From contig JAIXMP010000012.1 in assembly GCA_025677815.1 (NCBI GenBank), forward strand, positions 682,001 to 746,000: 64,000 nt of DNA. Direction: 5' to 3'. Positions 24,188-38,472 of the stretch are shown piece by piece. The translations under genes were made by a program, and so were the position numbers. The stretch is from Phascolomyces articulosus (taxonomy: Eukaryota; Mucoromycota; Mucoromycetes; Mucorales; Lichtheimiaceae). The notes beneath the pieces are model-generated. The model saw nothing but the letters and a program-made list of their open reading frames with translations, had not been told where the DNA came from and did not search any database. Within the stretch, counting starts at the first letter, position 1. Every line of letters starts with the position of its first letter.

Positions 24188-25601
24188 AAAAAAAAAAAGA
24201 ACTAAAATGAAAAGAAAAAAAAAGATGTATAAAATATAAATATATATTGCATAAATAAATATATTACTATAAATATTAATTAATGATCCGTAAAAATAAA
24301 AACAATGTAATTTAATTCTCTCCATCAAAATAATAATTTTGTTCCTGAAAATTAATGCGAGAAGAATAAAGGTCCGTCGGGAAAAGATAATAGCGATGAA
24401 TCAAGTAGTAATATACTCTACTGTCAATATGTTGTTCTTAGTTAACGTGGAAAAAAAAAATACTCGTTTTAAAAAAATTCTTCAGCACCATTGGTTCTCT
24501 TGTAACCCAAAAACATTCACAAGAACCATATTTTTTATAATTTTTATGTAAAATTTACCAGATTCTTTCCCATGGCCTTTTGCCTGGCTTTAGCGCCACC
24601 GGAGTATTAATTCCCCTTGGTTGGTCTAAATGTTTAATGCCATTGACGGTAATAACATGAACCGTCCTATTGAGGATCAAATAATCTTGGGAACTATTCA
24701 TTTGACATCTATAATAGAAATCATCGAACAAATTACAGTACTATAAACAATTATTGGAAAGCTTCTTATGCCATTCAATTATTTATTTTACAATAAATTC
24801 ATATATTGGATTAGTAACATTTTTCTTTAATAAAATACCTGAAGTAAGAATTGTCCAATGGTTACTCTTTTTTTTTTTAGCCTTGTCATCGTGGATAAGA
24901 CAAAGTTCACGTACAATAATCAGAAAGAGAAAGATCGAAAAAATAACGATGCATATAGTAAATGATATTATTTTTGTGGGAATACTTTTAGATAATACTG
25001 GATAGTCTTTGGAAACAAAAGACGACGCGTTTCATCAGATTATTTTATTATTTTTGATACACAATCCATGAAAGCATTATCGATGGGTAATCAAGAAAAA
25101 AAAAGCAACATAACCAGCTTGCATGGTGCTTGTTGATATAATAAAATGGTATGCGTAACTACTATGGAATTGTCAAATTTCGCAAGTGAGTAGAATGAGT
25201 AACATAATAACAACAGTGGGAATATATTGGTAAATAGCAGTAGGATTGTATGGAAATTTCTTTTCCCTTTGAACAGAAATTTATTGACATGAAAAGAGAA
25301 AGTATACTGGTAAATAGTATAGTCGTGTTCTTGTTTGTTCTATAACAATTAGAGTTATCTTGGGAAAATGATTCCTAGTTGGGAAAGTATTACCACGATC
25401 AAAAGGTTCGTAAGGAAGGAATAAAAAGGATTGCTTTTCAATTCATATGTGTGGGGAAAATAAATCAAATTCTTAAAAAAAAAAACGTGGATCTTGTTTT
25501 TTCTTTCTTTCTTTTATTTTTTCTTCCTCTTATATATTAATCAACGTATATATCCTCTAAATAATACTATTGTTTCATATAACTAATCAATAACAAAAAG
25601 A
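24188..25601. other. Spacer between ligase copies 3 and 4
   Basis: AT-rich. A minus-strand segment at about 24560-24700 reads HVITVNGIKHLDQP then NTPVALKPGKRPWERIW and is more protein-like than its surroundings. I cannot assign it, so it may be a gene relic. The promoter of copy 4 must lie in the last few hundred bases (TATATATTAATCAACG near 25531). Confidence 0.45.
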
Positions 25602-27949
25602 ATGAGCATGTACACCAAGAAATACAAATTCACAAATATTGTCGATATGATGTTGAGCAATCCAATGGGTCGCCCTGATCATGAACCATTGTTTATCGAC
25701 GCGCGTACAGGTGAATCAATTACACAATATCATCTTCATCGATTGATCGGTTGCCTTCACGCTGGTTTGTTACGTTTCGGATTGAAAAGAGGAGATACCG
25801 TTTGTTTTTATTCTCCCAATAATGTAAACTATTTTTTCAGCGTCTATTCATTATTTCTGCATTATTGTGTTAATAATTTTATTTTTCTTGGTCGGATTTA
25901 TTATCAATTTATAGATTAATATGGCACCTGTTTATGCCGGAGTGATGTCAGCTGGTAATTATTTTTTGTAGTAATGAATTTTTTTTTATGAAGCTTAGAT
26001 TGGTACTCATTTATCATTACTATTGTAGGTATGACTATCAGTCCTGCTAACACATCCTATGTTGCAAGTGAATTACAACGTCAATTGGAAGTGAGTGAAG
26101 CTAAAATTCTTATTGCACATCCAAATAATTTGGACATTGCATTTGAAGCTGCAGCTGCGGTTGGAATACCTCGCTCCAGTATCTTTTCCGTTATTTCTGA
26201 TCCAAAGAAAAGAGTACCTGTATGGTCCGATGTACTTGTTGATTTTGACCAGCCGGCTCTTCCACCCATTAAAATGACACACGATGATAGTGTGAATACT
26301 GTTGCCTATCTCTGTTTTTCAAGTGGTACTACTGGAAAAAGCAAAGGTGTGATGACAAGGTAAAATTTAATTCTTCCTTGAAGTATATTATAAACTGTTT
26401 ATTAGGTTCTTGAATGAAAGAGATAATATTCACATGATATATATATAGTCACTACAATTGTATCGCTATGGTTCAAGAATCAGCTGTCTTTTCGGGTCTT
26501 TTTGCTGATCCTTCTGTCAAAAAGGTTATCCTTGGTGTCATTCCGTAAGTACATGAACACAACAATTTATTTTTGTAAAGCTGAAAGAAATAAGCTTAAA
26601 GCACGGTATCCTTATAATCTAATTCATAACTATTTATCATCACTTATTATTATTATATACAGATTATATCACTTTAGTGGTATCCATCGTGTGTTTAATG
26701 TTGGTATTGCACAAGGTGCAACAACTGTAATTGTAGAAAAATATTCCGTTACAACCGTTTGTGAGACAATTCAACGTTTCAAGGTGACTGATATGCCTTC
26801 AGGTAAATATTTTCTTAAAAATAAAACAAATGAAAGAGAGTGAATATTTTATTTAACTCTCTATATGTATTCATCTTACTCATTATGTTTATTCTACCCA
26901 TCAATTGCATCGATTTATTATTACATACAACAGCACCTCCAATTATCATTCACTTGGTGAACAATCCAAAGGTCGATAATTATGATATGAGCAGTCTTAA
27001 GGCATTGACTGTAGGTTCTGCACCGATTGCTGCAAGCGTCGTAACTCGGTTCCAAGAAAAATTCAAGGCTGCTTTAATGCAGGGTTATGGTAATAAATAG
27101 GATAAATTTAAAGAAGATAATACATGGCATATATATGAATATGTACTAATCTGAAATGCTACTGCTACTTTAATTTTCTCCATTATTAAAAGGCATGACT
27201 GAAGTTTCTCCCGCAATTACTTACCAATTACCCAGCTTTGCTAGACCTGATTCTATTGGACGATTAGTTCCTATGATGAAAGCCAAGATTGTTGATCCAG
27301 AAGGAAATGGTATGTCAATACATGATTGATAAAAAAAAATCACACATTGCGAAAACATAAAATAACAAAATACTTATTTTCTATTCATGTTATTATTATT
27401 ATTATAGAATTGGGTAATAATCAACCTGGCGAATTATGGGTCAAGGGACCTAATGTCATGATTGGCTACAAGAGCAATAAGGAAGCCACTGATGGTGCCA
27501 TTGATAAAGATGGATGGCTTCATACTGGTGACGTTGTCAAGAGAGACGAAGAAGGAAATTTCTTTATTGTGGATCGTATCAAAGAATTGATCAAATACAA
27601 AGGTTTCCAAGTCGCCCCTGTGGAATTGGAATCAGTGCTTATGCAATGTCCTCATGTCGCTGATGCGGGTGTCATTGGCATTTATGATGAATCGCAAGGT
27701 ACCGAAATTCCATTGGCATTTGTGACATTACCTGAAAAATTGAAAGGTCAAGAAACTGTGTTGGCTTCCAAAATTAAAGAGTGGGTAGATGAACGTGTGG
27801 CAAATCATAAACGACTTCGTGGTGGTGTTCGTATCATTGATGAAATTCCCAAGAGTGCTGCTGGCAAGATATTACGACGGGATATGAAAGCCATTTATGA
27901 TAAGCAACAGGGACAACAACAACAAAAACCTGCTGTTGCCAAATTGTAA
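25602..27949 (+). CDS. Peroxisomal 4CL-like acyl-CoA ligase (array copy 4)
   Basis: Eight exons (25602-25823, 25915-25954, 26029-26359, 26449-26544, 26663-26802, 26934-27089, 27193-27309, 27408-27949) give 547 residues in one frame. The exon borders of copies 1-3 are all present, and three further introns split their exon 2 (40+331) and exon 3 (96+140+156). Motifs seen are [43 protein letters not shown] and SAAGKILRRDMK. The C-terminus is a Gln-rich stretch ending in VAKL, and AKL is an accepted peroxisomal signal variant. It is an ATP-dependent acyl- or aryl-CoA ligase with unknown substrate. Confidence 0.92.
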
Positions 27950-29281
27950 AATATGTTGTATTATAGTATATATATAGAGTTATATAATAAATAATAGTTT
28001 TTTGTTACAAATCGACATCTATTTTAGTATTATTATTAAATATAAAAAAGTAGAAAATAATACAAACTACTAGTAGCATATAATAGACTTCATAATTGTT
28101 AGATATATTGTGATAATACCATGGAAGGAAAACTATTGTAAAACATTAATAATTGGATCTTATCTACCAGTAGTATATCATAACACTGGAGAGAAGAATC
28201 CATTATATTGGTAAGATATAAGCTCTTTTTTGATAAAAAATCCTTTTTTTATGTTAGCTATGGATAGAGTATACATATGCACAGAAATATTTGTTCTTCC
28301 ATCATCCTCGACAATAATAGAATGTCTCTTCTAATAGGTATGGTAATAATAAGCTTTCATGTTAGCCTATTTTTCTTCTACGGGTAATACTTTCCCCCAT
28401 TTGACTGAAAATCTTTTCCCCTCCTAGTCTCTAAGTTTATTGTCCACAAAAGTGTATATCTTCGAATCAATATGTTCTACAAAATCTATACCATGGATAT
28501 AGCAATAACAAAACCATTAGCATTTTAGAATATTATTTGTTGTCTGCTTGAGAATATTTTTATATAAAATAGAATAATATTATTCTCATCGCGTGATAGG
28601 ATGACAGAATAAATACTATAGGACTTTTTTTTTTATGATTTAATACACACGACAGCGCGGGAATAATCAAGGTATTATTTTTAATAGGCAGTATAGCAGT
28701 ATATGAAGAAAAAAGGATTACGCACGGGCGTACGTAAGTAGAAAAAACAATTATGCAAATAGTATATTTATATCATTTCATCTAGATATTTACAACTTTC
28801 ATCCCAATAACACAATAGTCATATTAAAAAATCAGCATGGATATGCTTTGTATATACTACTGTTAAATGACATTCACTAAAACAATACACATTTAGCTTT
28901 AGATGTTTTTTGAATCATGTGCAGTGATGGTGGTTCCTTTCGTTTCTACTTCGTGTAACACTCTATTGGATCTTTTCTTTAACGCCTCTTACACGACTAA
29001 GAATAAATCATGCCCTGGGAATTTGATCCACTGAAACGAAAAGTGATCACTAAGGGACAAAATAAAATTGGGTGTGGGGAAAAAAAGTTGTAGGAGGAGA
29101 AAGGAGAATAACAAACATATTGTTCTGCATATGTGTATCTACTACATCGTATATAGTGGTGGGTCCATTTAAAATACGTTTATTCTTTTTTTAGAGTTGA
29201 CGCGTCGTTATCTTCTTTCTTCCTGTTTCAATTCATATTACTTTTTGATTACCCAAAAAAAAGACGTTTCGATAGGACATC
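27950..29281. other. Spacer between ligase copies 4 and 5
   Basis: AT-rich with no gene visible. GCGGGAATAATCAAGG at about 28656 weakly resembles the GGGTGGGAATAAT block upstream of copies 2 and 3. Confidence 0.5.
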
Positions 29282-31723
29282 ATGAACATGTATTCAAAAC
29301 AATACGAATTTACCAATATTGCTGATATGATGCTTGGAAATACAATGGGCCGTCCTGAGCATCATCCAATGTTTATCGATGCAGACACCGGAGAGTCAGT
29401 AACATTGTATCGTTTTCGTTTGCTCATCCATCACCTCCATGCTGGCTTAAAGCGTTTCGGATTACAAAGAGGTGATACTGTTTGTATCTACACTCCAAAT
29501 AATGTACAGTATTACATCTTTATGTCTAAATTTAATAATACATGATCCATAATAGCAGAATGAGTATGTAAGCCTAATGAAAATAATACGGACGTTGTGT
29601 ATAATAGATTTATATGGCGCCAATCTATTTTGGAGTGATGTCTGCAGGTATAATTTTTTTAATAAATAAAAACTAGGAGAGAAGAGAGAGAATAATTTTG
29701 TAACGATAACTGAAAAACATATTATATAATATATAGGTATGGCCATTAGTCCTGCAAACTCATCTTATGTCGCACACGAATTACAACATCAACTAAATGT
29801 CGGGGAAGCCAAGATGCTTATTGCTCATCCGAGTACTTTGGATCGTGCACTTGAAGCAGCTGCTGCTATTGGATTACCACGCTCGAGTGTCTTTTCGATT
29901 GTTCGAGATCCACAACAACGGGTGCCATGTTGGTTAGAAACGTTGATTGATTTCACACAGCCTTCATTACCACCAATTCGTTTGACACATGAAGAAAGTG
30001 TCAACACAGTGGCTTATTTATGCTTCTCTGGCGGAACCACCGGAAGAAGTAAAGGCGTTATGACGAGGTATTATAGTTAATAAATGTATTATAACAGATT
30101 ATACATATCTTTGTTCAAGAATGGAATATTTAGCAAAATATTTTTTTTTTCAACGTTTAGCCATTACAATATTATTTCCCTTGCGCAGGAATCTTTCTTT
30201 CATTATTATTCATCATTCAAAGATCCATCTATAAAGAAAATGATTCTTGGGGCTTTGCCGTAAGTAATATTTTTTATTTACTACTATTGCTCTACGTCTA
30301 TCAAAATGTAACTATATAATATAATAACATATAAATGCTTTCTCTTTATTTGATGTATTAGATTGTATCATTTTGGTGGTATTCATCGTGCATTTACCGT
30401 AGGTATTATTTTACAATTACTTCTGTTACTGTTTTTTTATCATTAGTAACAATAATTATAACACATTTTTATGTAATAATAGTTGGGAATTCCATCTGGT
30501 TCAACAACAGTAATCATGGAAAAATACACTGTGAAGGGTGCGTGTGAAGCCATTCAACGATTCAAAGTGACAGATTTTCAAACTGGTAATTAAAAGTCTT
30601 TATTTAAAAATGAGAAATACGTAGAATGAAATAATGATATATGTTGTTTTAATATTTACCTTTTTTATTTTTATACCATATAGCACCACCTATCATTATC
30701 CAATTCTTGAATAACCCGATCGTTAATTCATATGATTTATCGAGTCTTCGAGCTTTGAATGTGGGTGCTGCTCCTATTGCCGCGAACCATGTCACCCAAT
30801 TTGAGAAAAAATTCCAAGGAGCAACATTGCTTAATACTTATGGTATGTCTTTGTAAATATAAATTTGTACATAAGACAAGTACTATTGTGTTATACGTGG
30901 TAGAGTGTATCTATATAGATCAAATGTTCTGATAATATGTTAATTTTGCATTAGGAATGTCCGAGGCATCACCCGGTATTACTTATCAACAACCTGAATG
31001 GGCTAGGCCTGATACTATTGGTCGCATTGCACCTTTTATGAAGTATAAAATCATTAATCCAAAGGATGGAAATGGTAATCGATTAGGGAATATTATGTGT
31101 TTCTTATTTCTAGTGCAATTAAAATAACAATGAATATCGTATATCAATCATTGCCACATTGTGTGCCTTTTTGACACGTATGATCTATAGAGGTGAAATT
31201 AGGTGAAACAGGCGAACTTTGTCTCAAAGGACCTAATGTGATGCTTGGCTACAAGGGAAACCCAGAAGCAACAGCTGAAGCTATTGATACAGAAGGGTGG
31301 TTACATAGTGGTGACATTTGCAAAGAAGACAAAGATGGCAACATTTTTTTGGTGGACCGTATCAAAGAATTGATCAAATACAAAGGTTTTCAAGTAGCTC
31401 CTGCTGATTTAGAATCCGTGATTTTTGATTGTCCTTATGTGGCGGATAACGTGGTCATTGGTATTCATGATAAACAACAAGATACAGAAATTCCACTAGC
31501 TTTTGTTGTCTTGGATCCTAAAGTCGTCACTCTCAATGAACAAAAAGATATTCAATTAAAAATTCAAGCTTGGGTTAATGAACGTGTTGCGAATCATAAA
31601 CGTCTTCGTGGTGGAGTGGTAGTGATTGATAAAATCCCTCGTAATGCAGCTGGTAAACTTTTACGCAGAGAGGCAAAGGAGATTTATAACAAACAGCAAC
31701 AACAACGTAGTTCCAAATTGTAA
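29282..31723 (+). CDS. Peroxisomal 4CL-like acyl-CoA ligase (array copy 5, divergent)
   Basis: Nine exons (29282-29503, 29608-29647, 29737-30067, 30161-30259, 30362-30398, 30483-30585, 30684-30842, 30955-31074, 31191-31723) give 547 residues. All copy-4 intron positions are kept and one more intron splits the segment after HRAFT. It is the most diverged member: the phosphate loop is SGGTTGRSKG, A5 is NTYGMSEASP, A7 is WLHSGDIC, and A10 is NAAGKLLRRE with the lysine kept. The C-terminus is SSKL, a peroxisomal signal. All catalytic motifs are present, so it is probably functional with a different acid preference. Its 3' end faces the DUF1765 gene. Confidence 0.9.
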
Positions 31724-32109
31724 TAATATTACATTAAAATACCAGACTCTTTCTGTTTTGTAATACATCATGTATATAGACAACGATAGTATATATAGTA
31801 GTCATCACATGGATTAAAATAAAAGCATTCAATTCATTTTGTTCTTGTTTTAAATGAAAATGTTTTTTTTTTATTGAGGGTATATGTGATATATGTATAT
31901 ATATATTTTAGAAACAAAAAAAAAGATGGTTAAGATAATAATAGAAAATATTAATATAATTACATGGGAGAGGTTTCTTTGTTGTTATCAAAGATAAAAA
32001 AAAAGTAAGAGAGGGAAAAAAAGTGTATAAAGGGACTGTACAAACACTATCATAGTTTTTTAAAAAAAAGTACTATAACAGGAGGAGAGAGAAAAAAAAT
32101 GAATTAAAT
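31724..32109. other. Convergent 3' spacer
   Basis: AT-rich sequence with A-runs lies between the 3' ends of ligase copy 5 and the DUF1765 gene. It contains AATAAAA-like signals near 31818 but no gene. Confidence 0.6.
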
Positions 32110-35100
32110 TCATGAAGAATACCAAGCTTTAGGCCAATCTACTGAAATTTCAGGAACATTGGAAGATTGAACGGTTGTCTTTTTAAGAATGGAGGAGGAA
32201 GAGATTGAAATTCTACGTGAAGCATTGGATGAGCCTGGTGGAGAAGATGTCACAGAAGATGTAATACTACTATTCATAATCAATTCCATTTCGGCCACTG
32301 CTTTAGATGCATATGTATGTGCATTAGGGGCATATCGCCAACCATTGGCGACAGAGATAGCTTCTGGTACCCAGGGCCATACCGACTTTCTTGTATTGTT
32401 ATTATTGTTATAAAGTATGGAAGGAAAACCAGTGGGCGTCGTTCTGCCACTTGCATATGCAGAATCCTCGCAGGTACTATGGCTACTACTGCTACTACTA
32501 CTAGTGCTTGTAATATTATTACTTTCTTGTTCCGTAGAAGATTCATTACTTGAACGATGGGTGGATGAATAAGTAGATGGGACTGCATAGTATTGTTGAT
32601 GATGAGAAGGACGTTGTTGTTTGATACTTTTAATACTGACATTGGTAGAGGAAGATGAGGAAGGTATATCAGCAAAGACAGCAGATGTGCTGTGACGACG
32701 AGGAGGGGTTAAGGAACCTGAGGATTGACTACTTGTATCTTCTTCATCATCGGTATTAATGTCTTTAAGGAAAGTACGCGAGAGTCGTCTCAAATTATTA
32801 CTGAAACCTCGAGAACGTCGTCGTAGTCCATAGAGATGTTCAGGTGGGGGTGCAAGGTAAGGATCATGAGGAGGTGGGGGAGGTGGTGGACCCAGACGGA
32901 GAGGTGGAGGTGGATTTTTTCGTAATTTTTCCTGTAACTGTTGCTGTTGTTGTTTTTGAAGTTGATTCGTATTCGTGGGTGAAGAAGAGGAATGTGGAGC
33001 GACGCGAGTTAATTTCGATTTAAATGTCGGAAGAAAAGGTTCTGGTGCAATAATATTCGATTGTAATCGATGTATCGTAATATGACGATCTCGACGATCG
33101 GTTAAATCTTTCAATAAGGAATCGAGACGAGTGTACTGTTGAAGGAAGGATGCAAGTAATGTTTCAAGTGTAAGATGAATTTCACTATAAATAAAAATTA
33201 AAAATGATTATCATTAGCTCAATCTTATCCATGTTAAGATTAGAAGCAAAACACAATTCACTACATACAGTGTACATTTTCGATGTTCAGAGAGAGATGC
33301 ATCATCACCACCATTCTTTATTTGTATAACTGGAGGAGGGTGAGGATGACCTGATAAAAATGAATCTAAAATAAAATAACCAAATAAAAAATGAATAAAT
33401 AAATATGCATGTAGGGCCAGCTTCTTTATATATATATATAAATGCGTTTGCATAATAAATAAATAAACATTAAATAATATATTTTACCATTATGATATTG
33501 TTCATTCCATGCATTCCAACATTTAGAACCGTCACAAGAACTTTTTAAACCATCCTTGAATCCCCATTGCACTGTCGATAAAGTCCAAAGAGGTCGAATT
33601 CTCCAAAATAAACATTGTAAAAAGAAAATACGCACACCACTATTCCAATGTACCATGAAACGTTCAAAGAGATAAGGATGGAGTAAAATCTTGTTGCACA
33701 ACATATCGAGTAATTCAGGCCGTTGCGTCAAGAATCCGAAATTGGTAAACACAAATGCTAATGTACGCATATGGATGATCGTATTATCGGCTTTAGTTAA
33801 TAAAAGATGAATTGTGTGTAATATAAATGGAATATCTACCCATGGATAAATCCCGTTATATTGTTTCCTATAAAAAAAAATGAATTCCAAGTTAATTTGT
33901 TGTTCGCTGTTGGGAAATTTGCTCTCACTCCTCCCCCTCAAATCATTTCAGAACGTGTCACCTACTTTTGAAGTTCATTGATCACATTTTCAAAGAAATC
34001 AATCAAACCTATATAAGTCAATGGTAAAAAGATAATATAAAAATGGTAAAATGGATAAGTTATCAAAACGTGTCGAATGTCCATTGGAAGGGTATCACAA
34101 AATGACATGTTAATGTAATAATAAAAAGTCGCATGGATCAGGATCCTTTTTTTTTTGATTCCTACTTACAAAATACGCTTTCGGGTGATGTCCAACTAAC
34201 GGATTTCGTAATAGATCTAAGCCAAACATTGATCATGTCTTGATAAGCAATAATATCAAATTTGTTTTGATGTCGACTATTGGATTCACTGGCACTTCCA
34301 GAAGGGTCAATGGCACATGAAGTTAAGCAATAAGCATATCGACGTGCTGCTGAATCCAACCCTTTTGGTTTTCCATTGTATGTTTGAACTTGTTGAGTAT
34401 CATTGGTTGAAACAGGCACGACATGAATCTCTGGTGCGGCCATACTATTAGGGGAATTGGACCGTGGCGGAACAGATGCCACTTCTGACCCATTATTTGC
34501 TGTGGTTCCTAGCGGAGATGCAGGTCGACTGCTTGAAGTAGGAGAAGGTGTCGGTGTTACCATCGGAAGCACCGCCGGTGAACCTGGTCGAGCAAGCTCA
34601 GCAATATCATGTTGAGTCTTGGCAACTGCGGTTGTTGATGATGATGACAAAGAAGGAGATGAAGGCGTTTGTTGCTGTTGTTGTGTTGATGTTGTACTTG
34701 CAGCAGCAACTGCAGTTGCGGTATAGTCATGGCTCCATGGCATTTCTTCTACAATTGAAGATCTTAATAAAGAGCCGACTTTTTCCGTTAAATAACTTGC
34801 CAGATGAACATAACCAGGAGATAATGTTAAAAAGATATTTCTTGATTGAATAGGTAATGTTTCTTTTGAAGAAGGATGATGATGATGGCTTTTTCCTTGA
34901 GCTGCATCAATGTATGCATTTAAATGGATATGATAACGTTGATAAAACATAATGAATAAAGATCGATCACTCGTTTTCCATCTACATTGAAAAGTTATTT
35001 TTAGTGTAAGAGTTGCCATAACGATTGTTTCACCATAGTACCAAAAATATATATTATTCTATTTTACCTAGAGATCCAATGGCCATTGGATTTAAGCGGA

Positions 35101-36930
35101 ATCTGGAATTGTCGATCTTCAGTGCAGCTTGTCAGGTGAGCTGGCATGGCTTTGCATAATCGAGCTTGACTATTATAATATAATAAATTTATATATATAT
35201 ATTTAAAATTATGTGTAACAAGCTCAATCTTCATCAAGTAAACAAGTCTCTATCATCATCATCACAACTTCCATCATTTACGCCACCACAACATTTACTC
35301 CCCAACTTTTTTTTTCAGCCAATTTGTTTCACAATAAACAATAACAAAAAAAACATGTTTTTTTTTTTTTTAGAAAACAGAAAATGAAAATTCTAAATAA
35401 AAGACTTACTAGGAAGAATATTCTTCTGGGAATACGTCATTTTGTTGTTCTTGTTGTCCCAAAAGTTCTTGGCGTATACTGCTCATAGTTTCTTCTTGTA
35501 CAGGTAATGTTTGAAGCAAAGCAAATGCGAGTCCAGGTACTTTAAAGAAGCATAATGCTTTATATATAAATAGAGATAATAAGTAAGATGTTTCCCCTAT
35601 TTTAAAGTTTCGAGTAATGCAATATATGGAATATTTGTATCTATATAAATATCTATCAGTTTCTTTTTTTCTTTTTTTTTTTTTACTTACCAAGCGTATG
35701 TGCACAAAAAATAATGGTGCTAGGATGAACTGCAGATACATCCGCCGTGTCTATCGCATAATTTAATGTCAAATGTAACAGTTCATGATATTCTGATAAA
35801 TAAGTCCATTTGGATTTGACATCATTCGAAGTATAATTTCTCCCTAAGATTACTGCTGCGGGTACTTGATCTATAGAAATTATAATTATTTTGGGGGAGG
35901 GAACAAGTGAGAAGAGAGGGGTTACTATTAGTCTATCAAAAAAGGGGGAGTAACGGAAAGCATCCCATCCAGTCCATTGAACAGATTGGATTCCGCATGT
36001 ACAGTTTCCGGCTTATCAATTGGCTTAAAAAATTCACCCTTTTTTTAACTTGTTTTCTTACCATAATAAAGTAATTCATCACTAATAATAAGTTGGAATA
36101 AATAGAAATAAATAAATAGATATTTACTTAGTTATAATGGGAATAGCTTATTTTTGTTTGTTTGTCAAAGTGTGTTTATATATATAAGTCCTTCTAATCT
36201 ATTCTAGGAAAGAAGTAGAAGGAGGATAGAGGTTTCATATTGCACTTTTTTTTTGACATACCGAGATACAATTTCAACAAGAGAATCGAAATAAGGTGTT
36301 CTTTCTGTATGTTGAAGAAATTGAACCGTTTCTATTAATGCTCTCCACCTGTTATAATGTAATATATACATGTAAAATGAGTGTTTGGTGTTGTTTTTTT
36401 TTATCATCATGACGAAATGTTCTTTATCAGATATCAATGAATAAATTACCATTGAAGTAATATATATATCATGGCAGAAGAAGGTGATGATGATGGAGTC
36501 GTCGTATTATGTCCTGTGGATGGCTGTTGTGACACAGACTTTTTGGAGTTATTTCGCAGACTCAAAATCCCCTTAAGGGTTTTCTTTTTCTTTTTATTAT
36601 CATCACACTTCTTTTTGACAGAATGAGGATGGTTAGGTGAACTTGTCGTCGTACTTTGAATACTTTCACTACGACTTGTTTTGGGTGTAGGTGGTAATCG
36701 CTTATGTGAATGATCGTTGTTGTTATTTCGCAACCAAACTAATAAAGTTTGTTCTACAATTTGGGATCGTCGTCGTTGATTTTTCTTGAATCTAATAATA
36801 ATAATCGCATGATAAAAATCATATTCGTTAATCATGAATTGATCGCTGAAGATGATGAAAAAGACTTTCTTATGATGGATTACTTTTCCAAAGTTTTTGT
36901 CAAGAATCGAATATCATCGTGTATGTCCAT
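32110..36930 (-). CDS. DUF1765-type fungal protein, large and low-complexity-tailed
   Basis: Twelve exons, read on the complement: 36884-36930, 36450-36791, 36262-36348, 36062-36081, 35691-35870, 35410-35539, 35068-35169, 34170-34981, 33966-34008, 33488-33867, 33269-33365 and 32110-33184. They total 3315 bases, or 1104 residues. The segment MRTLAFVFTNFGFLTQRPEL and then LLHPYLFERFMVHWNSGVR (exon 10) resembles the fungal-only domain of unknown function DUF1765; this is from memory and I could not search. The N-terminal part has predicted helical segments interrupted by Ser/Pro/Gln-rich linkers. The last exon is disordered with poly-Pro, poly-Ser and poly-Asn runs. Exon 4 is a 20-base microexon needed to keep the frame. 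The function is unknown. Confidence 0.75.
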
Positions 36931-38472
36931 TCTATGTTCGTTATTATTATTATTATTATTTATCGTTCGTGGTAGTTGTATGTCGTTATATAATATAAAG
37001 GAAAGAGAGAGAGAGAAAAGAAATTAGATGTGGGAAAAATAGAAGGAAAAGAAGAGAGGAAAAATAGACACGAATTTGATGGGTTTATAACTTATAAATA
37101 TGTATGCAGGACTACCAAAAAGTGAAAAAAAAAGGAAAAAAAAAAGGTACAAGCCTAAAAAAAAAACGCGGCGGTCATTTTTAAATTTTTTTATAATAAA
37201 TGAGCTGGGATAGAAGCTTAACAAAAGCGTTAACTGCGATCGACGGGATAGATAACGAAAGCAACATTTAACTTACACAAATAAATTATTTCGGAGCTAT
37301 TTACTTTTACTTTTTACACACACACAAACACACTCTTAATCTATATCATTGTTTTATACTAACTATCCATTATATCATATCAAAAGTATCACAAATAATT
37401 GAACAATGTGAATGATTCTCCCTTATTTCTTTTAGTACCAAATTTTATTAAATATTTATATTTATATCAGTAGCCTTGAAACAACGCGTTTGTGAAACAT
37501 ACCATCATCACCCACATGGTATGTAAGTGATAGAAGATTTATATATATATATATATAAACTCGTGTTTAAGGATAACCGACATTATATTTACCTTATTTT
37601 CTATTTCCTACAAAAGTAAACTTACCAGAGACAACAGAAGAAAAGGAGATCCTTGGATTCTTTTTTACCACCCATTTTTTTAACTCAATGGAATTATCAA
37701 GATCTTTCTTCTTTTTGTCATCAATTGGACAATGTCTGCTTAGAATAAATATTTTTATTATATACATATTATATAAAGAAAGATAACAATCAAAGCGTCC
37801 GTTATAATAGTATATATCACGAGGGTGTGGTGGGATTGGAAAAATGATAACAAAAAAAAAAAAAAACCACATGCGGATTGAAATCACTTAGAGACCACAG
37901 CGCCACAGAAGTGGATCAAAGTAACATGGCGTTGATAAGCTATTTCGGTATCTTGAACAAAAATGACTTGGTGTTTGTGACGCAAACAAAGAAAAGTCGT
38001 TTATTATTTTGAGGCAAACAACAAGTCTGTTTATCATTTATTTTATTTTTACTGTTGTTGGGTCTTTCGGCGCAGCAACAAATGATTCAATTCACTAGTT
38101 GCGTAATAATACGTTGAAGGGAGAATACATCTTCATCCAAATGACGATAGAATTAGAATGGGAGAGAGAAGTATTAATCATTATTATATATCCAAGAATA
38201 ATGGCCTCCTGTATTTATCTTGTTCTTCTTCATGCCTATTATTTTATCCCTCATCATGAAAACATAGACAGGGAAAATAATAGTATAAAAGTGTTTCCCT
38301 CTTGACTGCGACTTGTCGTACTATTCCAAAAGGAATAATGGTTTTTTTTTTTCACAGAAGACAAGTTTATCCGTTAATAATTACAAACAAGAGCCCACGT
38401 TGTTTCATCCATTGGTGTGTTTGAATCATTTTGGTTTCTAATGACGATAGTATTTTTATTTATAAGAATATA
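36931..38472. other. Spacer upstream of the DUF1765 gene up to the transposon
   Basis: A minus-strand open frame at 37594-37887 could encode a short N-terminal exon (MGGKKESKDLLFFCC), but it cannot be joined in frame to the next gene and is not called. Otherwise it is AT-rich sequence without visible genes. Confidence 0.5.

Noticed and set aside
37594..37887. Possible first exon with an N-myristoylation-like start (MGGKKESK)
   Set aside because: In its reading frame the junction to the next exon (36791) creates a stop, and a better first exon at 36884-36930 fits. No other partner exon is visible.
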